64,000 nt of DNA from Cristatella mucedo (Eukaryota; Bryozoa; Phylactolaemata; Cristatellidae). The stretch lies in contig WPIO01000007.1 in the NCBI GenBank assembly GCA_009760855.2, positions 3,846,001 to 3,910,000 of the forward strand. The letters are read 5' to 3'. Under the pieces are notes generated by a model. The model worked only from the letters and a program-made list of their open reading frames with translations, was not told the origin of the DNA and ran no database searches. Position numbers and translations under genes: made by a program. Positions within the stretch are counted from its first letter, which is position 1, and each line of letters opens with the position of its first letter. Positions 20,385 through 29,091 of this stretch are shown here, in pieces.

Positions 20385-20858
20385 TCACAGGGACCCACTA
20401 AATAGGTGTGTTTTTAAGTTCCTTTTGAATGTGGTCAGATCAGGGGATGTTCTGACGCAGGTCGGGAGGGAGTTCCAGGCTTTGGGAGCATACGAACTAA
20501 ATGCACGGTCTCCAAAGGATTTAAGGTTTGTACGAGGTATTTCTAGACTGTTGGATTCCGAAAAGCGGGTTGTACAATGCTTGGACTGATGGGGGAGTAT
20601 ATCTGACAGATAGGCTGGAGCCATAGAATGAAGGGAGCTAAAAGTGAGCGACAAACTCTTGAAGTCAATCCGTTGCTTGACTGGTAGCCAGTGCAGGTCG
20701 GCGAGAAGTGCAGTAATGTGGCAACTGCGAAGCTCACGACAGACAAGCCTAGCTGCAGAGTTTTGCACCAGCTGCAATCGCCTGATCGCACATGCTGGTA
20801 GGCCAGTAAGCAGTGAGTTGCAGAAGTCGAGACGAGATGTCACGAATGCAAGGACCAA
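20385..20858 (-). pseudogene. L2-A ORF2 C-terminal part, frameshifted
   Basis: 157 codons continuing the reverse transcriptase ORF above after frameshifts: [30 protein letters not shown] and [12 protein letters not shown]. The conserved C-terminal region of L2-like ORF2 proteins. Compared with the copy at 55744-56661, about two bases are missing near 20868, which explains the break. Confidence 0.9.
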
Positions 20859-20920
20859 CTTGGGGGGTATCCTTATCTAAACAAGCCCGACTTTTAGCAA
20901 TGTTATGAAGCTGAAAATAG

Positions 20921-22729
20921 TCAGATTGCTGTGGAGCTGATATGGTCGTCTAACGACAGGTCGCTTTGGAATATGACACCTAGATTTCGAGCTGATTCGA
21001 CAGGAGATATGCTGGCAGAGCCAATTTTGAGAGACAGCCTTTCCAATCTCTGAATCACACTGGGTTTGCACATAACTAGTAAGTTAGTTTTGTCATCGTT
21101 TAGTTTTGGAAAATGTGCTGCCATCCATGTGCGGATGTCATCAATGCATGCAGCAAGTGAGTTGAGAGAATTTGAGGTGCTCGAAGGCTGGGAGGAATCA
21201 AAGCAAAGGTACAACTGAGTGTCATCCGCATAGAAGTGAAAGCCTAGATTGTGCTTGGCAATCTCATCAGCAAGAGGGAGAGTATAAACCGTGAAAAGAA
21301 CCGGACCTAGCACGGAGCCCTGAGGTACTCCATATTTCAGAGGTACTTCAGATGATCTTTGTCCATTCACGTCAATACTCTGGAGTCTCCCACTGAGATA
21401 CGACCTGAGCCACTGCAGAGCAGTGCCAGTGATGCCCAGGCGAGATGAGAGGGGCTCTAGAAGAACTTCGTGATCGATGGTGTCAAAAGCTGCCGAAAGA
21501 TCGAGCAAAACAAGCAGACACACACTACCCATGTCAGCATTCCTAAGTAGGTCGTTGTATACCCTAAGCAATGCTGACTCTGTGGAGTGATTAGCTCTAA
21601 AGCCAGACTGGAACTTACTAGCAAGGTGTGAGGTTTCGATATACGAGTTCAGCTGGTCTGCCACGACCCGTTCGAGTGTCTTTGATAGGAATGGTAGAAG
21701 GTAGACTGGGCGGTAGTTGCTCAAGTTCTCTTGGTCTAGTGTTGCTTTCTTGAGAAGAGGCCTGACTACAGCTTTTTTGAAAGGTGCTGGGACATGACCT
21801 GAAGCTAATGACATATTAATGATGTTAGTTATGCATGGCAGCAGCAGCAGATCAATGCAACGTAGGAGCAGGACAGTGGGAATAGGGTCCAGTGGACTTG
21901 TTGTCTTCTTTGATTGAGATACGAACTTTAGGACTAGATCACTAGTGACCTGCTTAAATGCAGACATTGAGGTGCAGCCAGGAACCGAGGAACAGCATTC
22001 TAATGGGTAGGTTGTCATCGCAGGGATGGATTCCCTGATCTTATCTATCTTCTGCACAAAGAATCGAGAGAAGCGATCGGCTAGATCGTCACAAGGATCA
22101 TCAGCTAAGGAGCTAATCTGGGAACGGTTGAGGAGATGGTTTATTGTCGACATCAGCATTTTTGGATTGCGCATCTGTGATTCAACAATGTTTCTATAGA
22201 AGCTAGACTTGGCCTTTGCTAGGATCGATTGGTACGACTTACAGTAGTCTTCATATGCCTGTCGATGGACAGTTAGTCCTGATCTTTTGTATGCTTTTTC
22301 AAGCTTTCGTTTAGTAGACCTGGCTAGTTTAATGTCTGTGGTAAACCATAGGCCGTCTTTGCGGGGGCGCACAGTGCGCTTTGTCAGAGGTGCAAACTCG
22401 TCGAGCGTGTCAGCTAGTGTCGTGTTGTAGCTATCTACCAATGATGACAAATCGGAGGGAGGACTGAGCAGCAGAGGCGAAGCAGATATTCTCGCACGGA
22501 CAGCATCGATGTCAAGGGTCTTGAGGTTTCGCGATTCACAGGTTATTTGAGAGGGGAATGTGGGCACACACTGTAGATTGAATGAGATCTGCATGTGGTC
22601 AGATAAGCAGGATTTAGTAATAATTGGTGATGACAAAGTGCAGTTATATGAGAAAATCTGGTCGAGTGTGTGACCCTTGATGTGGGTAGGGCCATGCACG
22701 TGAGCCACAAGAGACAATGAGTCAGTCAA
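20921..22729 (-). CDS. L2-A ORF2: endonuclease end plus reverse transcriptase
   Basis: A 602-codon open frame of a LINE ORF2 that nicks DNA and reverse-transcribes the element's RNA at the target. Residues 14-45 hold the C-terminal end of an APE-type endonuclease (PTHIKGHTLDQI; catalytic SDH at 43-45). RT motifs: SNYRPVYLLPFLSKTLE at 337-353; LDLSAAFDTIDH at 409-420 with the first catalytic Asp; GVPQGSVLGP at 467-476; FYADDTQLY at 499-507 with the catalytic YADD. The frame continues upstream in phase to 22767 (S-N-L-S-D-A-F-S-T-E-F-R-A), so the true start is lost by truncation. Two small deletions near 20868 and 20930, judged against the 55.7-56.7 kb copy, separate it from its C-terminal part at 20385-20858. 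It is therefore not functional. Confidence 0.92.
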   Translation of the reverse strand: MTDSLSLVAHVHGPTHIKGHTLDQIFSYNCTLSSPIITKSCLSDHMQISFNLQCVPTFPSQITCESRNLKTLDIDAVRARISASPLLLSPPSDLSSLVDSYNTTLADTLDEFAPLTKRTVRPRKDGLWFTTDIKLARSTKRKLEKAYKRSGLTVHRQAYEDYCKSYQSILAKAKSSFYRNIVESQMRNPKMLMSTINHLLNRSQISSLADDPCDDLADRFSRFFVQKIDKIRESIPAMTTYPLECCSSVPGCTSMSAFKQVTSDLVLKFVSQSKKTTSPLDPIPTVLLLRCIDLLLLPCITNIINMSLASGHVPAPFKKAVVRPLLKKATLDQENLSNYRPVYLLPFLSKTLERVVADQLNSYIETSHLASKFQSGFRANHSTESALLRVYNDLLRNADMGSVCLLVLLDLSAAFDTIDHEVLLEPLSSRLGITGTALQWLRSYLSGRLQSIDVNGQRSSEVPLKYGVPQGSVLGPVLFTVYTLPLADEIAKHNLGFHFYADDTQLYLCFDSSQPSSTSNSLNSLAACIDDIRTWMAAHFPKLNDDKTNLLVMCKPSVIQRLERLSLKIGSASISPVESARNLGVIFQSDLSLDDHISSTAI

Positions 22730-22767
22730 TGCACGAAATTCGGTGCTGAAAGCGTCAGATAAGTTAG

Positions 22768-23435
22768 AAGTGAAAGCCTAAATTGTGCTTGGCAATCACA
22801 TCGGCAAGAGGGAGAGTATAAACCGTGAAAAGAACCGGACCAAGCACGGAGCATCGAGGTACCCCATATTTCAGAGGTCCCTCGGATGATCTTTGTCCAT
22901 TCACATCAATACTCTGGAGTCTCCTACTGAGATAGGAGAATTACCATTGCAGTGCAGTGTCAGTGATGCCCAGGCGAGATGAGAGGCGCTCAAGGACATG
23001 GTGATCGATAGTATCAAAAGCTGCCGAAAGATCGGGCAAAACAAGCGGAAATACTCTACCTATGTCCACATTCCCAGGTAGGTCGTTGTACACCCGAAGC
23101 AATGCTGACTCTGGGGAGTGATTGGCTCTAAAACCAAACTGAAACTTACTAGCAAGATTTTTGAAGTTTCAATATATTAGTTCAGCTGGTCTGCCTCGAC
23201 TACTTCCAATGTCTTAGAGTAAACACTGTTACTGGAGGCACTTAGCACAGTCAAGGTCAAGCTGGGTCCCCCCCTCAATGATACATGCATGAATAGAGCA
23301 ATGGCTGTGTAGAACAGCCAGATTTTCAGCTTCTTGCTGAATGTCGTCGAATCAGGAGATGACGTGATGTCAGCCACTAGTTAGTTCCTAGCCTTGGGAG
23401 CATAGTAACTAAAGCAATGGTCTCCGAGGGATTTG
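22768..23435 (-). pseudogene. L2-A LINE fragments, decayed
   Basis: RT-domain sequence equivalent to 21228-21685 (22768-23215), followed by a displaced C-terminal fragment (23216-23435; P-D-S-T-T-F-S-K-K-L-K). The intervening ORF2 segment is missing, so this copy has an internal deletion. Confidence 0.8.
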
Positions 23436-23439
23436 AAGT

Positions 23440-23560
23440 TACTTAAGCCTTGGTTTTGCCAGAGGTTAAGGTGTTCACTTTTAACGACCGAGGTCAAGGT
23501 GAATGAATTTGAAGTGCCTGGATGGAGATTATATATTTTTTATTTAAGGGTAAAATTCTC
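23440..23560 (+). mobile_element. SINE-B, degraded
   Basis: Contains agaggttaaggtgttcac and gaccgaggtcaaggtgaatg, diagnostic of the SINE-B head and body, then a damaged tail. Confidence 0.55.
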
Positions 23561-24380
23561 TATTTGTATTGCCATGCTAGCGAACCTATTACCATTGAAT
23601 TTGAGCAACACGCATATACGGAACACTGATTTAAGGCAGACAAATTTCTGTATGGAGTGCGCATGTGTACCAGGCATACACAAGAGTCCATGCAGACAAG
23701 AGCCTGTACGATCTACCAACTACATAGGACTCGGAGCACGACAAAGCAGCAGTAGAATGCTGCACATACATCTTTTTTGAAATGAATGAAAGTGTCAGGC
23801 CAGTGAAGAACTCAGGTATAGCTAATAGCATGAATTTAAAAAAAGTAAAAGCAGAGTAAAATTACCAATTGCTAAACTAGCCGTACCACACACTGGTGAG
23901 ACAAACAAATACTATATATTAAGGCGTGCGTGTGTGAAACCAGACAAGCAAGCTGTGCAATGATTACAATAAAGCTCAACTGCAGCCCAGCTTTTACATG
24001 GAGGAGACATGGTGGTCCGGGTGTCAGGGGCTTTTGCCAGGGCAGGAGTGGAGTGTGCTTCATGAGCAAATCTTAATGAGAAAGCGGCCCACTACCTAGG
24101 AAGGCAAGGGCGCCGACGTGTCTAACCCACAGCACTGGTGCAGCCGAGACAGCAAAAGGTGTTGTAAAAGCAGTCTTGACCTTGGAAGAGCCTGCGGCAC
24201 GTATTTCGGGCACTGCAAATTGCCGATCGAAATACATGACTAGCAAGACCGTGTTCAATGCAAATATTTTCAGAAAGACAAGAAAATTCAGAAGCATCTT
24301 GGTGTACAAATGCAGTCAGGCTCAGGGTAGATTTCGCTAATGATTCAGCACCCTGTTCCATAACTAGTATTCACACAGCT
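23560..24380. other. DEPDC5 intron 2, unassigned DNA
   Basis: About 800 bp with short minus-strand ORFs (24073-24309 and 24122-24361). I checked these as missing DEPDC5 exons and they do not match the family. Confidence 0.4.
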
Positions 24381-24382
24381 TG

Positions 24383-24555
24383 GAAAAAATATTTAGCTGA
24401 TTCAACAGCCTCATTTGTATAGAGGCAGACGTGCCTTAGCGGCTATTGCTGCTGCTTTCAGTGGGCAATACAGGATCGTCCATTGCAGGGTTCGAACCCA
24501 CGACCTGGGTGGTGAAGAGCATGCGCCTTACCCCTTGGGCTAAGACCCAGGAGCC
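24383..24555 (-). mobile_element. SINE-A, variant tRNA head
   Basis: Minus-strand head ggctcctgggtcttagccca, then aggggtaaggcgc (box A-like) and gggttcgaaccctgc (box B-like). The head is closer to a genuine tRNA than in the 18.6 kb copy. The body and 3' end match SINE-A. Confidence 0.82.
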
Positions 24556-24741
24556 ACACGACAAGCTATAGCATAACTAGTGAAGCTGCACTCACACAAC
24601 TTTAGAAGACAAACTAAAGTAAGTATTAAATGAAGATGTGTGTCCAGAATCAAGCTCAAAGCGCCAGCACCAGGTTAGTAGTGTAGACTCGTCTTGTTGC
24701 ATACAAACAGACAGGAGTAAATACATTTGCATGCAAATATA

Positions 24742-24888
24742 TATAATTCATTTGTATAGCACCCCAAGAGAACTTAATCTCTATTCAGGAGCTTCACATA
24801 ACAGCCACGGGGCTCGAGCCCACGACTTCAGCCAGACCTTGGTCGGGGCAAGCACCTTAACCGCTGGACCAAACCAGCTCGGCGAGTA
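24742..24888 (-). mobile_element. SINE-B
   Basis: Full-length minus-strand copy: head gccgagctggtttggtccag with gcggttaaggtgcttg, body cgtgggctcgagccccgtgg, 3' end cctgaatagagattaagttc and a tail ending in ATATAT. Confidence 0.85.
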
Positions 24889-24894
24889 AACAGT

Positions 24895-25290
24895 TTTGCC
24901 ATAGATGATTGATTCCATTGTATGCCTAACCCATCCGTTCTAGTGCAAAGTTTGCACATAAACCTGACAACTCTCACGGCAATCCACAAACCCCCTTATT
25001 CGTGCTTATTCGGCTTCGAAGTGCTCCTTAACTGCAAGCTCGTGTGGAGCCTCTTCGTATCGCTCATATGTTGGAATAGCTTCTACGGTAGTAGGCAGCG
25101 TATGGGCGTGCGATAGAAGTGAAAAGGTATATTTTATCTTTATCATATCATAGCTCAGGACGATCTGTGACTGCTCCGCCATCGTTGCCACTGTCAAGCC
25201 TTATGTCCAGACCCATTCGGCAATCAGCTGGAACTGGCGGTCGGGTTCAGGATTCAGGTTCATTGGGTGGAAAAGAGAAGTCAGCTTCAT
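24895..25290. other. DEPDC5 intron 2, unassigned DNA
   Basis: Contains a 63-codon minus-strand ORF (25006-25197), not recognised and without clear splice context. Confidence 0.4.
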
Positions 25291-25299
25291 GTCATGTCA

Positions 25300-25950
25300 T
25301 GTCACGTATCTGCGTCTGTAACTCCACAAAGTCATACAGACCATGTGGGTGTTACGCAGGAGAGTTTTGTATAGCGCACTCACAGCCTAAGCGGCTTTCG
25401 GTACGCATTCGGTAGCCAACAGACTTTGTCTCACGCAACAAAGAGAAAGTGGGAAGCATAGCAGAGTTAGGAGAGCAGTTGAGGTAGTGCGTAGCATAGA
25501 AGTAGCAGTTCAGGACAGCTGAAAAAGATGTGCCATAGTCGGCAGTTGGAGAGTAGATGTCGTTGCGTAAGAATTGTGGAAGCGAGTTCCACAGTCTAGG
25601 ACCTGCAGAGCTAAAGCTTCTGTCGCCAACTGTCTTTAAGCGGAGGAATGGGACAGCTAATTTATTGTCCACACGGGACCTGAGGGTGCAAACAGGCTGA
25701 AACTGATGCAGCAGTTCAGCTAGGTACGAAGGAGCCAAGCCGTGGCTGGCCTTGTGGGTCAGCGTAAGAACTTTGCTCTTTATCCTTTGCTCAACCGGCA
25801 ACCATCCTAGCTCTTTCAGCAGAGGTGACACGTGCTCAAACCGCTGGGACTTGAAGACCAGCCTTGCAGCCATATTCATAGTCCGCTGTAGTGGCATAAT
25901 AGCTTTCTTTGGTAGCCCAGCCAAAAGGGAATTACAATAATCAGCCGAGC
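25300..25950 (-). mobile_element. L2-B LINE copy, 5'-truncated
   Basis: Holds an open 190-codon C-terminal ORF2 fragment (25352-25924): M-A-G-L-P-K-K-A, H-V-S-P-L-L-K-E-L-G-W-L-P-V-E-Q-R-I-K-S-K-V-L, and S-A-G-P-R-L-W-N-S-L-P-Q-F-L-R-N. The tail region (25280-25300) has degenerate CATGA pentamers in place of ATTAC. Same strand as DEPDC5. The last ~270 bp are almost identical to 33195-33472. Confidence 0.9.
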
Positions 25951-25954
25951 TGTT

Positions 25955-26430
25955 GATGGGGCGAACGCTGGATGCAGGTAGGTTCTCACTGACCCGCTGG
26001 AGAAGGCCCGCCGGTAGGTATCGACTAATGGCGACATCGCATCTTATGCTAAGCAGGTCCTGTTTTGTGTAGAATATCCGAGGACAGCTCGTAAATAGTC
26101 ACAGCGAAGATACCAGCGGAATACCCGAAGGTATTACAGAGAAATCAAGTAAAGGCCCACACCACGCTAGGAGTCGCCCGAGGCCGCTCTTTAGCGTGGG
26201 GAGGAGCTTCTGGCCATCCTATCGAGTTCAGTGATCGACCGAGCAGTAAAAAGGGTACTGGCATAGTCAAACAATCTTCCACACACTATTTCAGGGTTAA
26301 GAGAGAATGAGATGATAAAAACAAAAACTGCCGACCATGCCTTCTACCTGCCCGGTATGCCAACTTTCCTATCTTCCAGCATTTCAGAGACTCTAGAAAC
26401 TCCCTTGTTGCATGTAATACCGACATTCAC
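25955..26430. other. DEPDC5 intron 2, unassigned DNA
   Basis: No recognised coding or repeat motif. Includes an 8-bp inverted repeat (ccacgcta / tagcgtgg) at about 26162 and 26192. Confidence 0.35.
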
Positions 26431-26436
26431 ACTTAA

Positions 26437-27130
26437 ATGGCAACAAACTTTCTCAAACTGAATGACGATAAAACCAACTTAATAGCTATGGGCAAACCCA
26501 CCGTTTCTAAAAAATTGGAAAAACTAACCTTCAAAATCGGCTTGGCCAGCATATCAACTGCAGCATCTACCTGAAATCTGGATGGCCTGTTCAAAAGTGA
26601 CACTTCACTATATGACCTCATCAGCACCACAGTCAAGTCTAGTGCGTCACATTGCAACGGTTCGGGCCTGCTTCGACAGGGATAGCACATCCAAGTTGGT
26701 CCATGCATTTGTGATATACTATCTCAACTTCTGTAACTTTAATACTTGCAGGATTTTCGGCCACTGCAAGAAGGCGGTTACACTTTGTATGAAGCTCTGC
26801 AGCACGGGTTGTCTGTCGTTAACGTCGCAGTTGCCACATTACGCCACTTCTAACCGGTCTGTACTGGCTCCCCCATTAAGTAGCGTGTCGGATTCAAGGT
26901 TTGTCACTCACTTTTAGGTCTCTTCATTCTATTGCTCTAGCTTATCTATCCGAACTAAATCCCAAAATCGAGTACCCGTTTCTCAAAGCATTTGCTGGGT
27001 CCGTAGGTGTTGTCCTTGGTGCTCTTATGCAGCTGACACGGTGCATGTTATCACTAGCCGTGTTGGCATGCTTCCTTAACAGCATATTTAAAACGCTTAG
27101 AAAGAGATCCTGCGATCTGACTGCAATACA
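26437..27130 (+). pseudogene. L2-A LINE copy, heavily decayed
   Basis: Follows L2-A ORF2 from K-L-N-D-D-K-T-N-L through V-H-A-F-V-I, A-H-Y-A-T-S and L-T-F-R-S-L-H-S-I-A-L-A-Y-L to a 3' end (ttagaaagagat) near 27100, with many indels. Antisense to DEPDC5. Confidence 0.75.
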
Positions 27131-27400
27131 CAAATGTCTTAATAACAATAATATCCTTATTATAACATGCGCAGCAGAAAATATCAGGACAGCATACGGT
27201 ATTTAATGAGCTGGTCCCGCACCACAGGAATGCAGAGTCAGTCGAGCAGACGGAGGACAAAAGAGCTTCGCGGCGTCTAGCCAAGCTAGGAACTCGCTTC
27301 GCGAACGACAAGCAGCGAGAGCAGCGAGTGGCGCAGCAGCTACACAGCGCGGTGCCAAGAACAGGTAGGCGGGGCCGGCAAAGGCTGCGGCGTTTCTTAC

Positions 27401-27488
27401 TTGCAGTCATCATCGGGATGTGATATCTCGACCACATCGCCAGCTTTCAGATCCGGAAAATCGCGGCTGCTTATAAGCAAATCTTGGC
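27401..27488 (-). CDS. DEPDC5: DEPDC5 exon 2
   Basis: Completes a split Gly codon and reads QDLLISSRDF, then PDLKAGDVVEISHPDDDC, ending two bases into the next codon at donor GTAAGA. The core GDVVEISHPDDD is the best match to the conserved GDIVEIAHPND block near residue 40 of animal DEPDC5. It lies in the N-terminal domain that packs on the rest of GATOR1. Exon 1 ends in phase 1 and this exon starts with two bases, so the junction is consistent. The next coding exon is 18.4 kb away across a transposon-filled intron. Confidence 0.9.
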
Positions 27489-27605
27489 CTAAGCGCAGAA
27501 GATCAAGTTTCGACGAGAGCTAGGAAGGCGCCCAGGCTGCATAGGTGGGGGCATGGTAAAACAAGTCGAAAATATGCACATTCAGCGGTGTTATTTTGCC
27601 CGTAC

Positions 27606-27651
27606 CGTTAGGTTTGCGTTGGTAAGAACGCAACGTGTACGTTTTAAGCAT
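27606..27651 (-). CDS. DEPDC5: DEPDC5 exon 1 (start codon)
   Basis: Encodes MLKTYTLRSYQRKPN plus the first base of a Gly codon, then the donor GTACGG. The family begins with a short K-x-Y-x-L motif followed by a basic stretch, matching residues 3-13 here, so I take this ATG as the start. The frame stays open upstream to another ATG at 27741, which would add 30 residues with no family resemblance. Intron 1 is 117 bp and ends CTTCTGCGCTTAG. The donor is not ideal, so this junction is the least certain at the 5' end. Reading straight through the donor reaches a TAG inside the intron, which supports splicing here. Confidence 0.72.
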
Positions 27652-27957
27652 GTCACACGCCCGCAAGTGCCCCACCGAATACCGTGACCTTGTCGGCACG
27701 AGGCCATTGGCCATCAAAGTCAAGGTCGTTGTCCGGCTCACGACCCGGCTTCCTGCCTGACTGTCGGTCTCTGCAGTCTGTCTGTGTTGGTACGCCGGAG
27801 GTTTCGCGCCGCTGCGCCGTACTCATACAGATAGATAGCTACACGTAAGAAAGTTATCTAGCGGGATATTTTATTTTTATTCCATTGCAGGTCGTAGAAG
27901 CCAATGCGGTTTTACCAGCAGTCACTGGTTAAATGGACGGTTGCAAGCGGCTCAAGC

Positions 27958-28075
27958 CATAATAATAATAATAGCAATAATAAGACACATGATAAAGCGC
28001 CCTCAAAGAACTCAATATATTTCTAGGCGCTTTAAATTTTCTGAAAATAAAAAACGTTCATTGGCATTAACGTGG
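27958..28075 (-). mobile_element. L2-A 3' tail fragment
   Basis: (ATT)n tail at 27958-27985 and the L2-A end (agcgcctagaaatatattga on the minus strand). Only about 110 bp remain. Confidence 0.8.
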
Positions 28076-28186
28076 CTTTGCTAGTGACTCTGATTGTAAT
28101 GCTATGCTTATTCCGTGGAGCTTCTGCGATTGCCCTTTCGGTAATTTTAGAAAGGAAGATATATCAATGTGCGCCCTCACGGATTC

Positions 28187-28312
28187 TCAGATGCTCAGTT
28201 TCTGTGGAAGGGTGAGGTAGCGAAAGCCACCTAAATTTTCTCCAGCATTCGCTGCTGTCGTAAAGGCGAAATAGCCACCCCCATATGCTTCCAGTCGCTC
28301 CACGATGGTGTG
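28187..28312 (-). CDS. Possible terminal exon of an unrecognised gene
   Basis: A 42-codon open segment ending in TGA, starting after a GTGTAG acceptor: HTIVERLEAYGGGYFAFTTA, then A-N-A-G-E-N-L-G-G-F-R-Y-L-T-L-P-Q-K-L-S-I. If joined to 28373 upward, the intron is 60 bp (GTAAGG...GTGTAG) and the frame is kept. Composition looks protein-like and lies outside known repeats. I do not recognise the family. It would lie about 540 bp upstream of the DEPDC5 start, on the same strand. Confidence 0.3.
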   Translation of the reverse strand, partial: HTIVERLEAYGGGYFAFTTAANAGENLGGFRYLTLPQKLSI

Positions 28313-28372
28313 CTACACAATAATGTAATTTAATCTGTCATTCATGATTGCGTTCTATAATGATTTCCTTAC

Positions 28373-28560
28373 GTCTGACTGTAAGGCGATGCGATCTTCA
28401 AAAAAGCACTTCGTTGCCAGGAGAACTTTAAAAGAAATCCTCTTTATTATTATGCAGTAAGCCAGTGAACTGGAAGAGCTGCGATTAGGGTTACGGTTTT
28501 CATAAGGTGTTACGCTGTACCGGCCAGAACCCTGCGAAAATAGTGGCAGGGTCGAGTGCC
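28373..28560 (-). CDS. Possible penultimate exon, same unrecognised gene
   Basis: Open frame reading S-G-R-Y-S-V-T-P-Y-E-N-R, then I-I-I-K-R-I-S-F-K-V-L-L-A-T-K-C-F-F-E-D and R-I-A-L-Q-S-D, ending at donor GTAAGG in phase 0. An acceptor TTTTCGCAG lies at about 28528. An AATAAA-like motif (aataataaagag, minus) inside this segment leaves open that it is 3' UTR of a gene ending at a TGA near 28497, in another frame (...L-G-E-R-A-L-D-P-A-T-I-F-A-G-F-W-P). Confidence 0.22.
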
Positions 28561-28579
28561 CGCTCACCTAGCTGTTGAA

Positions 28580-29090
28580 CCGCCCGACTGACGGGCAATC
28601 TTGCAGTTCTTTCTTTAAATGTAGGAAAAACTTCGTAGGATAAAAAATCGATAAATATTCGCTTCTGTCGAGTTTGACAAAAATGGTGCTTTCGTTGAGT
28701 TTCGGCAGTGCAGTGTTGGGCAGTGTTATCTACTATTTTTTCTAGAAGTTACTAGAAAAATTATACTTGTATTATTATAATTATAATTGTCGGCGAAGGT
28801 TGCACGTATATTTAATGCGCTTTGCTCTCTATGTGAAATTTCTCACTTTTGGTTTTGTTCCAATCAAGCTTAATTTTCATCTGTGAGTACATTTTGAAAT
28901 TCCCTGTTGTATTAGTGCGGGCTCTTATCCATCCCATTGGCTAAGCCGGCTAGCGATACGACAGTGACTTCTATCTACTAGCGTACGTGCGTACTTGCAA
29001 AATTATGTAGGTTGGGTATTATTGAATTGTCTCATGCGGTGAAGATGGGATGCCGGTTGCTGACGGACAACTGGATTATTTGACTGGTTA
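28580..29090. other. Unassigned AT-rich DNA
   Basis: No recognised repeat or coding motif between the candidate exons and the L2-A copy at 29.1 kb. Confidence 0.4.
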
Positions 29091-29091
29091 G

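Larger units (their letters stand above)
20143..22767 (-). mobile_element. L2-A LINE, longest copy (endonuclease end to 3' tail)
   Basis: About 2.6 kb of an L2-like non-LTR retrotransposon in DEPDC5 intron 2, same strand as the gene. TAA tail at 20143-20168, 3' UTR, ORF2 C-terminus, complete RT domain and the last part of the endonuclease. 5'-truncated at 22767, where another L2-A fragment begins. Near-identical over its 3' kilobase to the copy at 55487-56680, so the lineage was recently active. Confidence 0.93.
556..27651 (-). other. DEPDC5: DEPDC5/Iml1 gene, 5' part (nine exons, TE-filled introns)
   Basis: Gene span, transcribed right to left; coding exons are listed separately. DEPDC5 (Iml1 in yeast and flies) is the large subunit of GATOR1, with NPRL2 and NPRL3, which acts on RagA/B at the lysosome to switch off mTORC1 when amino acids are scarce. 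The nine exons sum to 691 coding nt (about 230 residues) and follow the family's N-terminal domain into the start of the SABA domain, colinear with my recollection of human DEPDC5. Introns are 117, 18356, 3911, 3352, 184, 95, 285 and 105 bp, then at least 555 bp. Every exon-exon phase is compatible and no in-frame stop occurs. All introns are GT-AG except intron 8 (GC-AG). The remaining exons must lie left of position 1. The identification rests on recalled family sequence, not on a search. Confidence 0.9.
27200..27960. promoter_or_regulatory. CpG-rich 5' region of DEPDC5
   Basis: Around exons 1-2 and upstream, CG dinucleotides are visibly denser than in flanking repeat DNA, and no transposon is recognised between 27200 and 27960. 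It is the natural place for the DEPDC5 promoter. No TATA box or specific factor site can be assigned. Confidence 0.4.

Noticed and set aside
24073-24361. Missing DEPDC5 exons
   Set aside because: Minus-strand ORFs here do not match any DEPDC5 block, and exons 2 and 3 already join without a gap in the family alignment.
26162-26199. 8-bp inverted repeat as a terminator or element end
   Set aside because: Too short, with no associated element; expected by chance in a window of this size.
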